A model generated the notes under the pieces. It saw nothing but the letters and a program-made list of their open reading frames with translations. It did not search any database and was not told the origin of the DNA. Below are positions 37,514 through 46,346 of a stretch of 64,000 nucleotides of DNA, one piece after another; position 1 is the stretch's first letter, and each line of letters begins with the position of its first letter. Source of the DNA: Bacillota bacterium (GTDB lineage: Bacteria; Bacillota; Clostridia; Lachnospirales; Lachnospiraceae); contig JAEYRK010000026.1 of the NCBI GenBank assembly GCA_023435645.1, positions 1 through 64,000 of the forward strand, read 5' to 3'. The translations under genes and the position numbers were made by a program.

Positions 37514-38413
37514 ATGAATAAAAAGCAATTACGTATCATTTTTCGCATCGGTGCTTTGGTTTTATTGGCAGCCTATATCTTATTCCTGAACCAACGGTCT
37601 GAAAACCACGAGAGGGAAGCTACCCAAGTCCTGACGTATGAGAACGAGGTCCTGGAGGTACATTTTATTGATGTTGGACAAGGGGATGCCATCCTGGTCG
37701 AGGCTGCTTCCTCTACCCTGCTGATTGATGCCGGAGATAATCATATGGCTTCCACCGTCGTGAAATATCTTCAGAAGCAGGGGATAGAAACCCTGGATTA
37801 TATCATCGGGACCCACCCCCACAGTGACCATATCGGCGGACTGGACTATGTGATCAATACCTTTGATGTCAACAGAATTCTAATGCCTGAAGCGGTACAT
37901 ACAACCAAGACCTATGAGGATGTCTTGGATGCAATCGAAGATAAGGGAATGAGGATTACGGTTCCCCGGGTTGGTGATGAGTATCAGCTCGGACCGGCTT
38001 CCTTCTCCATTCTGGCCCCAAGCAGCAATGATTACAGTGACCTGAATGATCATAGCATCGGAATCAGACTGATTTATAAGAATTCTGAATTTCTTCTGGC
38101 AGGGGATGCCGGAAGTCTCTCTGAGCAGGAAATGCTCCAGAGTGGCATGGATCTGAAAGCCGATGTGTTAAAAATATCACACCACGGTTCGGAATATAGC
38201 TCCTGTGCTGATTTTCTTGATGCAGTGTCACCTACTCATGCGGTAATCAGTGTTGGGAGGGATAATGAATATGGACATCCCCATAAGGCTGTCCTACAGG
38301 CTCTTAATGAAAGGGATATCTCCATATATAGAACTGACGAACAAAGGAATATCATCTTCACAACCGATGGAAAAACCATATCCGTCAATACCGAGCCCTA
38401 TACCCTTAGATAA
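37514..38413 (+). CDS. ComEC-like MBL-fold metallo-hydrolase, membrane anchored
   Basis: The 299-residue protein has one N-terminal membrane segment (about residues 10-24) and an extracytoplasmic metallo-beta-lactamase domain of the ComEC/Rec2 C-terminal type: FIDVGQGDAILVE near 52, THPHSDHIGGLDY near 100 (HxHxDH metal site), LLAGDAGSLSE near 196 and KISHHGSEYS near 222. ComEC versions are thought to degrade the non-transforming DNA strand; free-standing versions have unclear substrates. It is followed by DUF3006 and a GAF gene in one operon. Confidence 0.9.
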   Translation: MNKKQLRIIFRIGALVLLAAYILFLNQRSENHEREATQVLTYENEVLEVHFIDVGQGDAILVEAASSTLLIDAGDNHMASTVVKYLQKQGIETLDYIIGTHPHSDHIGGLDYVINTFDVNRILMPEAVHTTKTYEDVLDAIEDKGMRITVPRVGDEYQLGPASFSILAPSSNDYSDLNDHSIGIRLIYKNSEFLLAGDAGSLSEQEMLQSGMDLKADVLKISHHGSEYSSCADFLDAVSPTHAVISVGRDNEYGHPHKAVLQALNERDISIYRTDEQRNIIFTTDGKTISVNTEPYTLR

Positions 38414-38474
38414 ACTGTACCAAATTGCAGCAGCTTACTTACTCATACAGATACTTAAGCTAGGAGGAGACATC

Positions 38475-38696
38475 ATGAAGAAATTAGTCATTGACCGATT
38501 TGAAGGAAGTTATGCCATATGCGAGGACGAAACGAAGGCCTTCATAAAAATCCCGAAGTACAGACTGCCCCTTGATTGTAAGGAGGGGGATACTCTGGCA
38601 CAGGATTCGGATGGAATGTACCAGGTGGCTAAAAACGATACCAAAGGAAACGAAAACAGAATTCGTGAGAAAATGAACCGATTACTGGAGAAATAA
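38475..38696 (+). CDS. DUF3006 family small protein
   Basis: 73 residues beginning MKKLVIDRFEGSYAICEDET, the pattern of DUF3006, which is commonly found next to or fused with MBL-fold ComEC-like hydrolases, as here. AGGAGG stands seven bases before the ATG. It predicts a small beta barrel; function unknown. Confidence 0.88.
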   Translation: MKKLVIDRFEGSYAICEDETKAFIKIPKYRLPLDCKEGDTLAQDSDGMYQVAKNDTKGNENRIREKMNRLLEK

Positions 38697-38706
38697 GGAG
38701 CATCCT

Positions 38707-39201
38707 ATGAAAGAGCTAAGCACAATGTATCCAAAGAATAAAAAGGAACTTTACACCATCGTTCATGCGCAGCTGAACGCATTACTCGAGGGTGAGACAG
38801 AGGTGATTCCTAATCTGGCAAATACCTCGGCTCTATTGGGACAGGCTTTATGGGAGATCAACTGGGTAGGTTTCTATCTGATGAAGCAAGGGGAATTATT
38901 ACTTGGTCCATTCCAGGGGAAACCGGCTTGTATCCACATTCCCGTCGGAAGAGGTGTCTGTGGAACTGCTGTTTCAGAAGGCAGGACTCTGGTGGTGCCT
39001 GATGTCCACGCTTTTCCCGGTCATATTGCCTGCGATAGTGCCTCGAGATCAGAAATCGTTGTACCCATCCGAAGGAAGGAACAGATCATCGGAGTTTTGG
39101 ACATAGACAGTCCGATTCCGGGCAGATTTGACGAGGAGGATCGCATCGGACTCGAGGGCTTGGTTCGCATACTGGAAGCTGCTTGTCTGTGGGAGGAATG
39201 A
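38707..39201 (+). CDS. GAF-domain free methionine-R-sulfoxide reductase
   Basis: The 164-residue GAF protein carries the three cysteines of fRMsr enzymes: PACIHI (about 77), GRGVCGTA (about 87) and GHIACDSAS (about 111), within VVPDVHAFPGHIACDSASRS. The family reduces free methionine-R-sulfoxide. Ends in TGA, which shows TGA is a normal stop in this genome. Third gene of the small operon. Confidence 0.92.
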   Translation: MKELSTMYPKNKKELYTIVHAQLNALLEGETEVIPNLANTSALLGQALWEINWVGFYLMKQGELLLGPFQGKPACIHIPVGRGVCGTAVSEGRTLVVPDVHAFPGHIACDSASRSEIVVPIRRKEQIIGVLDIDSPIPGRFDEEDRIGLEGLVRILEAACLWEE

Positions 39202-39248
39202 ATTATAGTGCTCAGCCAACCCTCCTTAGGAATTGATTGCAAGATTAA

Positions 39249-39280
39249 CTAAGGGCTGTCGCACTGCGACAGCCCTTAAT
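39249..39280 (+). terminator. Bidirectional terminator
   Basis: TAAGGGCTGTCGCA and TGCGACAGCCCTTA form a long perfect stem between the GAF gene and the convergent zinc-ribbon gene. Confidence 0.8.
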
Positions 39281-39300
39281 GATTGAGTAAATTTATATGA

Positions 39301-39762
39301 TTAATTTACTTTCGTTCCACAATTTGAACAGAATACCATATCTGCTGGCAATCCAGCACCGCAGCCGGGACAGAATATCTCAGTCACCGCAGTATATGTA
39401 ACATCAACCACTTCATTCTTAGCACCACAAGCTGGGCAAAAGGTTGAATTATTTGGGACCTCGGCGCCACAGCTGACACAGGTTCTGGCACCCTTGATGG
39501 CACAGATTTCTTCTCTGCATTTTTCGATTGCACCTTGGGCATTGATCACATTCTGGAATAATTCCATGAATTCCGGTGCGGGATTATTTCTGTTTGCCTC
39601 AAAATACAACTTACCGATCTGCAGCTGGATTTCCTTAATCATATCTTCGTAGTTCTTTATCCTGGAATTTAGTTTCGCTAATTCCGTCATGTCTTTTGCT
39701 TTTTTTGCCACGTCCTTACTTCCAGAGGAAATCTTGTTCCCAATTTTCTCAAAAAACTCCAT
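39301..39762 (-). CDS. Double zinc-ribbon protein with coiled coil
   Basis: The 153 residues start with a helical part (residues 1-85, MTELAKLNSRIKNYEDMIKE region) and end with two zinc ribbons: CVSCG ... CPACG and CPGCG ... CSNCG. The arrangement resembles cytoplasmic adaptor-like proteins of unknown role. It is 27 bases downstream of another zinc-ribbon protein and likely in one operon. Confidence 0.8.
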   Translation of the reverse strand: MEFFEKIGNKISSGSKDVAKKAKDMTELAKLNSRIKNYEDMIKEIQLQIGKLYFEANRNNPAPEFMELFQNVINAQGAIEKCREEICAIKGARTCVSCGAEVPNNSTFCPACGAKNEVVDVTYTAVTEIFCPGCGAGLPADMVFCSNCGTKVN

Positions 39763-39789
39763 GCCTTACCCTCCTAATGTCTGAATGAA

Positions 39790-40473
39790 CTAGAATCCCA
39801 TCAAAGACCGATCATACAGGTACCAATTGGAGCCGATCTTAATCACGGTTATGCTGCTCTTATCTTTATCACTATCCTCAGAGCCTTTGATCTTCAGTTC
39901 TACATCTATCTCATAGGCTTCCTTGATCTTTACCTTCTCATCATAGATGTACCTTACATCATCTTCCAATTCCTTTACGTCGTCCTTATCCAGCTTATCC
40001 TTATCTTTCACCTTATAGGAAATCTTTATTCTCTTACCATACTCATCCTCAAGGCTCTCAACTAAGCTTTCCATCATTTCGTCCATCTCGTCGCCATAGT
40101 AGTCTTCCATCTGATCCGTTATGTACTCAGGAAATGCCTTCATCATAGTCTTAAAGCTTCCCTTCTCTATCCCTTCACAGAAATTTTTAATTGGCTTCTC
40201 ATAACCAGGTGTGGTGATGGCACCGAATAGCTTCACCAATAGGAAGAGGACAGCTAATGCTACAACACCGACTACTGCCATTCCTATGATCTTATTGTTA
40301 TTCGGCTTTTTCCCCTGCTGGTTATATCCAGTATATGCATACGAAGTATTATTCGGCATATTCTGTGGGTTAACCGGAGCCTGTTGGCCGGCATCGGGAG
40401 CCTTAGCACCACAGTTGCTGCAAAAGACAGTTCCTTCTCTCATTTCTGTTCCGCAATTACTACAAAAACCCAT
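39790..40473 (-). CDS. Zinc-ribbon membrane protein
   Basis: A 227-residue protein with an N-terminal zinc ribbon (CSNCG ... CSNCG in the first 25 residues), a Gln/Pro/Asn linker, one membrane segment (IGMAVVGVVALAVLFLLVKL, about residues 63-82) and an extracytoplasmic, highly acidic domain. GGAGGG stands seven bases before the ATG at 40473, which I prefer over the ATG at 40488. Role unknown. Confidence 0.8.
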   Translation of the reverse strand: MGFCSNCGTEMREGTVFCSNCGAKAPDAGQQAPVNPQNMPNNTSYAYTGYNQQGKKPNNNKIIGMAVVGVVALAVLFLLVKLFGAITTPGYEKPIKNFCEGIEKGSFKTMMKAFPEYITDQMEDYYGDEMDEMMESLVESLEDEYGKRIKISYKVKDKDKLDKDDVKELEDDVRYIYDEKVKIKEAYEIDVELKIKGSEDSDKDKSSITVIKIGSNWYLYDRSLMGF

Positions 40474-40527
40474 CCTATTACCCTCCATTATTTTAATAGT
40501 TTAATTATACAAGATATGAGAAATATG

Positions 40528-41043
40528 TCAATAACTGCCCTTCTGTTTCTGCTTGATTAGGGTAATCATTTCTTCTAAAACCTCCTCCATTGACAGGCCC
40601 TCACCATCTATAATCAGATGGGCATATTTCTCATAAAGCGGACATCTTTCCTCATAAAGGGACCTCAAATTCTGTCCCTCCTTCAATACGACTCCCCTCT
40701 GTCGGATATTGCCGAGTCTATCATCAATGGTAGCATATTTTAACCGAATGTAGATGATTATTCCTAAGCTCCCCAAATGTTCCATGGCCTCTGGGCAATA
40801 GATTACGCTGCCTCCTGTGGCAATCACAGAATGCTCTGTACAAAGCTCGCTGTTTACCTGGTTCTCAATTTTAAGATACCCCTCTAAGCCCTCCTCTTCT
40901 ATAATATCCTTCAGAAGTCTTCTCTCCTGTTTCTGGATTAACAAATCTGAATCAATGAAGTTCATTCCCAGCACCTTCGCCAGAAGGACTCCGACTGTAC
41001 TTTTGCCAGCACCGGGCATACCGATTAATATGATATTATCCAT
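40528..41043 (-). CDS. aroK: Shikimate kinase
   Basis: The 171-residue kinase has the Walker A motif GMPGAGKSTVG at residue 8, the shikimate-site Asp in FIDSD (about 32), the GG loop ATGGSV (about 76) and the adenine-lid RGV / R-rich segment near 115. It phosphorylates shikimate in the chorismate pathway. Transcribed away from the lipoprotein gene upstream, alone. Confidence 0.92.
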   Translation of the reverse strand: MDNIILIGMPGAGKSTVGVLLAKVLGMNFIDSDLLIQKQERRLLKDIIEEEGLEGYLKIENQVNSELCTEHSVIATGGSVIYCPEAMEHLGSLGIIIYIRLKYATIDDRLGNIRQRGVVLKEGQNLRSLYEERCPLYEKYAHLIIDGEGLSMEEVLEEMITLIKQKQKGSY

Positions 41044-41216
41044 TTTAGCTTTCCTTTCCTGATATGAATTAGATTATATCAGAACAAGCAGTTTTTGCAA
41101 AGGATTAACAGAAGCAACGGTCTGAGCCAAATATGCCAAATAATCTGCATGGTGCAAAGGTATGGAGCGTAAAGAAGTCAGGGGCACCTTAGGCCAGCCT
41201 ACGATAGGGCCAGAAA

Positions 41217-41266
41217 AAAGGCGGAGTCTCATCGGTCTCTTCCTCTGACCCATGACGCTCCGCTTT
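41217..41266 (-). terminator. Terminator-like hairpin after the ApbE-linked lipoprotein gene
   Basis: AAAGGCGGAG and CTCCGCTTTA pair around an inner GG/CC stem, about 20 bases beyond the stop of the gene at 41288-41905. Confidence 0.5.
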
Positions 41267-41287
41267 ACTGCTTATAGCTCCTATCCC

Positions 41288-41905
41288 TTACTGAAGTCCC
41301 ACTGTTCCATTCACTTTACTGGTTTCATCCATTGTAAAGCCGGACTGTATCCCTGCATCCTTAAAATAGATATTCCCTTCCACAGTTGTATCAACCAGCT
41401 TGAAATTTGCTGCATTTACGTAGATATCTCCCATAAAGGTTCCTCGTTGAATACTAGCCTCCGGGCTGTTAATCGTAAGCTTCGGCGCAGTCAGGGTGAA
41501 GCGTGCTGTTACATTACGGTTCTCATCCTGGGTATACAAGGCAATTTTTCGTTGGATGATATCATTTCCGGCATCATCCTTTTTACCATTCTTGAACTCT
41601 CCGTCAAGAGTTATTTCCTGAGCCAAAGTCAGATCATTCAAAAGACAAATAATCCAGGTTCCATTTGCACTGATGGCCTTCAGGAATGCAGCTTCATTGT
41701 TAACAATTGAGGCTGTGGTAACTGCATCCGTAACACCTTCCGTCGGTGAGGCCTCCGGCGGTGTTGTGACTGCTGGTGTTGAACCTGTTTCTTCTAGCTT
41801 AGCAGGAGTTGGGGTTGCAGTATTCCCACCTTCCTTTTTGCTTCCGCATCCGGTTAAGAGAATTGTAAATAAAACCAGTACTGTTACAATTACTTTTACT
41901 TTCAT
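41288..41905 (-). CDS. Lipoprotein of unknown function next to apbE
   Basis: The 205-residue lipoprotein ends its leader with LLTGC (Cys20), followed by a Thr/Pro linker and a mature part with short repeated beta strands (ITLDGEFKN, LTINSPEASIQRGTFMGDIY and FKLVDTTVEGNIYFKD), as in a small beta-helix. The linker includes TDAVTTAS, close to but not matching the ApbE acceptor pattern because the Gly is missing. It sits 95 bases downstream of apbE on the same strand and may belong to the electron-transfer locus. Confidence 0.6.
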   Translation of the reverse strand: MKVKVIVTVLVLFTILLTGCGSKKEGGNTATPTPAKLEETGSTPAVTTPPEASPTEGVTDAVTTASIVNNEAAFLKAISANGTWIICLLNDLTLAQEITLDGEFKNGKKDDAGNDIIQRKIALYTQDENRNVTARFTLTAPKLTINSPEASIQRGTFMGDIYVNAANFKLVDTTVEGNIYFKDAGIQSGFTMDETSKVNGTVGLQ

Positions 41906-42000
41906 TGAGCTCCTCCTTGTATGTTGGAATTTTCATTCCTTCATTATTACCATAAAAGTAAAAATAATTCAAAAAAGTAAATATAAAACAACCATACCTG

Positions 42001-43059
42001 TTATTTCTTTTCAGGCAGGAAGGCTTGAAAGCCGGAGCTGAATCTATGCTCCCCGTTTTTTAATATCCAAATGGCTTCTGTATCCGGTAGACTCTCAATC
42101 AGCTCTAGTCCTTTCTCATAGGGCATATTATATACAGAGGTAGACAAAGCATCTGCCATGCCGGAATCTTCTGTAACAATTGAAACTGCTGTGAAATAAT
42201 CCGATGGCATCAGAGTATCCGGGTCAATGATGTGGTGGTATTTCACTCCATTCACTGTATAATATCTCTGATAATCACCACTGGTCACTAAGGATAATCC
42301 TTTCAGCTTTAGGATATAAAGATTCGTCTGCTCACTTTCCATATCCGGATTTTGAACACCTACATTCCAGGCTTCCTCTCCGGGTTTACTGCCGATAGCC
42401 CTGACATTTCCTCCGACACTAAGCATCAGATGGTCATACCCTTTCGCAATCATATCCTGAGCGACCCGTTCCGTGGCATATCCCTTTGCGATCGCTCCGA
42501 CATCCAGGCTCATCTCCGGATCCTCCAGATACACAGTCATTGTTTCCTCATCGATCACCAGCTGATTGATATCTGTATGCTCTGCCCTCTCTTTAAGAAG
42601 CTCCATCGGCGGCAGTTTTGCATTGACAGGATCATCCACGCCTGCTTCACGGTAATCATGCCATACCCTTAAGACAGCACCGTAAGCAATATTGATCTCA
42701 CCGCCGGTAAGCTCATCCGCTTCCTTCGCATATTCAAGCAGGTCCAGAATCCGCTGATCCACCTTTACCGGTGCTTTTCCGGCATTATCATTGATGGTTT
42801 TAATATTATTGATCCCCGTATAATCATGATAGATATCATACATCTGGTGGTAAATCTCCAGTTCATCATGGATCATCTGGGCAAGCTCAGTAAACTCCTC
42901 ATTACTTTGGGCATAGCCAACGATTGTAGTTACTGTATCGAATAATTGCAGGAACGTGGCTTCAAATCGCTTTAACTCCTGTTCCTTTTTACCACAACCG
43001 TTCATCAGACCGGTTGTCAACACCAACAGTAATAGGATGGATAATAGTTTTCTCTTCAA
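42001..43059 (-). CDS. apbE: FAD:protein FMN transferase (lipoprotein)
   Basis: ApbE moves FMN from FAD to a Ser or Thr of extracytosolic acceptor proteins. The 352-residue protein has a lipoprotein leader ending LMNGC, the FAD-site segment SLDVGAIAKGYATERV near residue 177, LSVGGNVRAIG near 202 and the metal-site HHIIDPDT near 265. I place the start at TTG 43059, because GAGG lies eight bases upstream and the following residues form a clean signal sequence; an ATG at 43107 would add a non-signal extension. Last core gene of the FLEET-type locus, separated from the repeat lipoprotein by a terminator hairpin. Confidence 0.93.
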   Translation of the reverse strand: MKRKLLSILLLLVLTTGLMNGCGKKEQELKRFEATFLQLFDTVTTIVGYAQSNEEFTELAQMIHDELEIYHQMYDIYHDYTGINNIKTINDNAGKAPVKVDQRILDLLEYAKEADELTGGEINIAYGAVLRVWHDYREAGVDDPVNAKLPPMELLKERAEHTDINQLVIDEETMTVYLEDPEMSLDVGAIAKGYATERVAQDMIAKGYDHLMLSVGGNVRAIGSKPGEEAWNVGVQNPDMESEQTNLYILKLKGLSLVTSGDYQRYYTVNGVKYHHIIDPDTLMPSDYFTAVSIVTEDSGMADALSTSVYNMPYEKGLELIESLPDTEAIWILKNGEHRFSSGFQAFLPEKK

Positions 43060-43116
43060 GATATCTACCTCATTCTGAAAGCCGGTAATACCGTCTCTCA
43101 ACTTCATTCAATTCAT

Positions 43117-43152
43117 AAAAGGGGAGTATGATCATATCAATACTCCCCTTTT
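43117..43152. terminator. Bidirectional terminator between the repeat lipoprotein gene and apbE
   Basis: AAAAGGGGAGTAT and ATACTCCCCTTTT form a perfect 13-pair stem around TGATCATATCA-like loop bases, with A and T runs at the ends. It suggests that apbE is made partly by read-through or from its own promoter. Confidence 0.85.
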
Positions 43153-43188
43153 CTTATTCAGTTATACTGATAACCCTAAAATATTTAT

Positions 43189-44283
43189 TTACTGAGCGTT
43201 TGCTACAGCCTTTTCAATCACTGCGATATAGTCAGTAACATGAACTGTTACAGAGCTTGCTAAATCAGCATCGCTGGGAGCACCGTCTGTTAATGCGATA
43301 CCCTTCACGTCAGCCAAGGTCTTGCCTGTTACATATGCTGCGAAAGCATTTGCCTGCTCAAACCACTCTTTACCAATACCGGAAGCCTTCTTCATGCCAT
43401 AAGCATCCTTCAGCTCCTGCTTGGTCTGGGGAGCAACTGCTAAATCAGTAGTGATTACGCCTGCTGCATCAAAGTTTACATTACCCTGGGAGGAGTCCAG
43501 TAACATGCTTGTAATCTTGCCATCCGCATCTGTTGTCAGTGCAGTGTAGGTGGAATATACCTGTGCAAGACCAGCTGCCTCAGCAGTTGCATCCTTTGAC
43601 TTAGCAATGTTTGTTGAAATGCCAAGGCCAAGCTTGTCAGTTTCCTTCGCACCTAAATCCTGAGCATTCGTAACAGCCTTCTCAATGGCATCAACAAATT
43701 CATTGATATGTACAGTTACGGAAGCTGCTAAGTCTGCATCAGTGGGTCTGAACTCTGCATCAACTGCAATACCCTTTACTTCTTCCAGTGTCTTGCCAAT
43801 TACATATGCTTCAAATGCATCAGCCTGCTCGTTCCACTCTTTGCCGATGCCGGAGGCCTTTTTCATTCCATAACCATCCTTCAGCTCATCCTTCGTCTGG
43901 AACACTGTTGCTAAATCCGTAACAATCTTACCTTCCTTAGAGAAGTTAACCTTAGTCTGAGCTACGTCGATGGAGCACTTTAGGATTTTGCCGTCCCCAC
44001 CAACTAATACTGCTACAACGGTGGTATCAACCTGTGCAAGACCATCAGCATCAGCTGCATTCTTGGACTTTGCTACAGAGCTTAATATTGCAAGACCGGT
44101 CTTAGCTGCTGCAGGTTCAGCTGTTTCGGGTGTTGCATCATCCTTTTTATCATCTGCTGCAGGTGCTGCAGTAGGTGCTGCTGTGGGATCTACTTTACTA
44201 TCAGTTGCGTCTTTCTTGCCGCAAGCAACTAACATGGACATTACCAGTGTCAGGCTGAGTAAAAGGGCAATAATTTTTTTCAT
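43189..44283 (-). CDS. Two-repeat lipoprotein of the electron-transfer locus (PplA-like)
   Basis: The 364-residue lipoprotein has a leader ending LVAC (Cys21), an Ala/Pro/Asp linker and two copies of a domain of about 145 residues (63-207 and 218-364). The most conserved part of each copy is GYGMKKASGIGKEW / AYGMKKASGIGKEW (about 138 and 295), with GLAQV near the start and ADLAxSVTVH near the end. From memory this resembles the repeat of PplA, the flavinylated lipoprotein of Listeria electron transfer, but I cannot verify it. Neither repeat nor linker holds an ApbE acceptor motif (DxxS/TGAT/S), so this copy may not be flavinylated. Between the prenyltransferase gene and apbE. Confidence 0.75.
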   Translation of the reverse strand: MKKIIALLLSLTLVMSMLVACGKKDATDSKVDPTAAPTAAPAADDKKDDATPETAEPAAAKTGLAILSSVAKSKNAADADGLAQVDTTVVAVLVGGDGKILKCSIDVAQTKVNFSKEGKIVTDLATVFQTKDELKDGYGMKKASGIGKEWNEQADAFEAYVIGKTLEEVKGIAVDAEFRPTDADLAASVTVHINEFVDAIEKAVTNAQDLGAKETDKLGLGISTNIAKSKDATAEAAGLAQVYSTYTALTTDADGKITSMLLDSSQGNVNFDAAGVITTDLAVAPQTKQELKDAYGMKKASGIGKEWFEQANAFAAYVTGKTLADVKGIALTDGAPSDADLASSVTVHVTDYIAVIEKAVANAQ

Positions 44284-44409
44284 TCTTTCTTTCTCCTTTG
44301 ATGAATAAGTTAATAATAGTTATCTTTATTCAAATCCGGCCGGGTTAAGCCGGAAGAATAAACCCTTAGGTTGGTAAATATTGCTGTTAATATTTAGACA
44401 TACATGCTG

Positions 44410-45333
44410 TCAATGAATTGCAGCACTGACGAAAATAACCAAGGTGACCGATCCCATGATTAGCAAGTAGTTCTTAATTGCCATCATAAAGGTGCTTGCC
44501 TTCTCCTGTTTCTTATAGAAGGTTTTGATATTCTTCTGAACAGGTAATATGGTCAGTAAAGACAGCAGGCATATTGGGGAAATCATCCGAACCGCTACCA
44601 TTATGATTACTACGAGGTAGCACAGATAATACAGTCCCGCAAACAGATCAATTGCTTTTCTGCCGATATAGTACGGCAGTGTATGCCGTTTTACAGCAAT
44701 GTCCTTCTCCAGATCACAGATATTGTTTGCCAGCATAATATTAGCTGTCGCACAGAAGGGTATCACAGAGAAGAGAATTAATTCCAGGATCGGCATCACC
44801 ATCAGACTTAGGTTCACTGTCTCCCAGCTTAGCGCAAGGGTCAGGTAGGTACCCGCCGGCATATTGATATATAATATAATAAAAGGAATCAATAAACCGT
44901 AAAACATTCCGGATAATACCTCTCCCAAGGGCATCCTGGAAATCGGAACAGGTCCGTAGGTATAAAACACACCGCATAGGAAGCATAACGCACCGGCCAA
45001 CAGAACAATCACATCGGTTAGATAGGCCAGATAGAGGCCCAGACCGGCACCGATCAGGAACAGTACATAGATAATCATAAGTGCTGTCCTTCTTTTAAAC
45101 TGTAGCGTTTGATGATTGTTCTTCGTATCAATATAATTGTTGATTGCTGTAGTTGTCAAGTCGAAAGTTAACATTGCAGCAAAAAACAAAAGTGTTAATC
45201 CCCACTGTATTTGCTGTTCCTGATACAGCAGATAGGCTACTGTCATCAGGAACGCAAAGGTACTTGTAATCTTTGTTCTTATCTCAATATAGTCCAGAAA
45301 TTTTATCAGCATATCCATCCATCTCTTTGTCAT
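44410..45333 (-). CDS. UbiA/MenA-type prenyltransferase
   Basis: A 307-residue polytopic membrane enzyme with about nine hydrophobic segments. The two Asp-rich prenyl-diphosphate sites are NNYIDTKNN near residue 70 and NNICDLEKDIAVKRHTLPYY near 203. With the adjacent polyprenyl synthase it probably makes a (demethyl)menaquinone-type carrier, as DmkA does in Listeria. TTG 45348 and ATG 45333 are both possible starts; I use the ATG. Confidence 0.88.
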   Translation of the reverse strand: MTKRWMDMLIKFLDYIEIRTKITSTFAFLMTVAYLLYQEQQIQWGLTLLFFAAMLTFDLTTTAINNYIDTKNNHQTLQFKRRTALMIIYVLFLIGAGLGLYLAYLTDVIVLLAGALCFLCGVFYTYGPVPISRMPLGEVLSGMFYGLLIPFIILYINMPAGTYLTLALSWETVNLSLMVMPILELILFSVIPFCATANIMLANNICDLEKDIAVKRHTLPYYIGRKAIDLFAGLYYLCYLVVIIMVAVRMISPICLLSLLTILPVQKNIKTFYKKQEKASTFMMAIKNYLLIMGSVTLVIFVSAAIH

Positions 45334-45371
45334 ATTGGTATCTACCAAAACGGATCACATCTTTAGGAAGG

Positions 45372-46346
45372 TTACTCAAGACGGGAAGCCTTCTTCAGAA
45401 TATAGATAAGCTTCTCCTTCTTACTGTCCGAAGTCTCCAGCATATCTATCAGCTTCATGGCCTTATTGTAATATTTCTTTACTACTAGCCGTGTAAAGGA
45501 CAGCCCACCGGTTTTAATGACCGCTTCATTAATCTCTTGTCTGGTAATCCCTTTGTTTGCTGCTTTATCCTTGAAATCATCCAGCTTAGCAAATGCATGA
45601 ATGAGTGGCAGGGTAATGACACCCTGTTCATAATCCGACTGTACCGGCTTCTCTGCTTCTGCCCTGGTGTTTTCAAAATCCATGCAATCATCGGTCAGCT
45701 GAAAGATCATTCCGATTTCATAACCCAGCTGTCTGTAACGGTTAAGCTCCGTTCCTCTCACCCCTTCTGCCATGGCTCCTGCTAGGAAGGAAGCTTCAAA
45801 AAGAGCTGCTGTCTTTCCGGAGATGATTTTAAAATATTGATAGACAGATAACTGAATATTGTTATTATTAATGTGTTGATTTAGCTCACCGAGACATACC
45901 TTACCAACATAGTCATGCAGCTCCAGCTCCAGATAATCCCTCTTGTTGCTGCAGGAGGCTGCCTTCCTAAGTGCGATACTCAGAAGATAATCTCCACAGA
46001 TAACAGCCGTACGCTTACCATATTTCTTCTGCAGCGTAATATTACCTCTTCGCAGATCTGCATTATCGATGATATCATCGTGCACCAGTGATGCCAGGTG
46101 CACGAGTTCTATTGCTGCCGCCAATAATATCGCATCCGGATGAACCATACCATTCTTGTCCTCTGCCGCTGTGATGACGGAGATCGCCCTGATATATTTG
46201 CCCTGGGAGGCTAATAGATGCTTTGTGTATTCACGGATGATAAGTGGTGATCTGGATAAGGTATGCTCCAATTCCGCTTTGACAAGTCCTAATGCCTCTT
46301 CATACTTTATTCCATTGTTTTCATCCAACTTTTCAAAATTAGTCAT
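45372..46346 (-). CDS. Polyprenyl diphosphate synthase (trans-isoprenyl synthase)
   Basis: The 324-residue enzyme has the two Asp-rich Mg sites of long-chain synthases: LVHDDIIDNADLRRG near residue 88 and FQLTDDCMDF near 216, plus GEL and KTAALFEAS segments. It would supply the side chain for the quinone made by the next gene, like DmkB. It overlaps the end of ndh2 by eight bases, so the two are coupled. Confidence 0.92.
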   Translation of the reverse strand: MTNFEKLDENNGIKYEEALGLVKAELEHTLSRSPLIIREYTKHLLASQGKYIRAISVITAAEDKNGMVHPDAILLAAAIELVHLASLVHDDIIDNADLRRGNITLQKKYGKRTAVICGDYLLSIALRKAASCSNKRDYLELELHDYVGKVCLGELNQHINNNNIQLSVYQYFKIISGKTAALFEASFLAGAMAEGVRGTELNRYRQLGYEIGMIFQLTDDCMDFENTRAEAEKPVQSDYEQGVITLPLIHAFAKLDDFKDKAANKGITRQEINEAVIKTGGLSFTRLVVKKYYNKAMKLIDMLETSDSKKEKLIYILKKASRLE

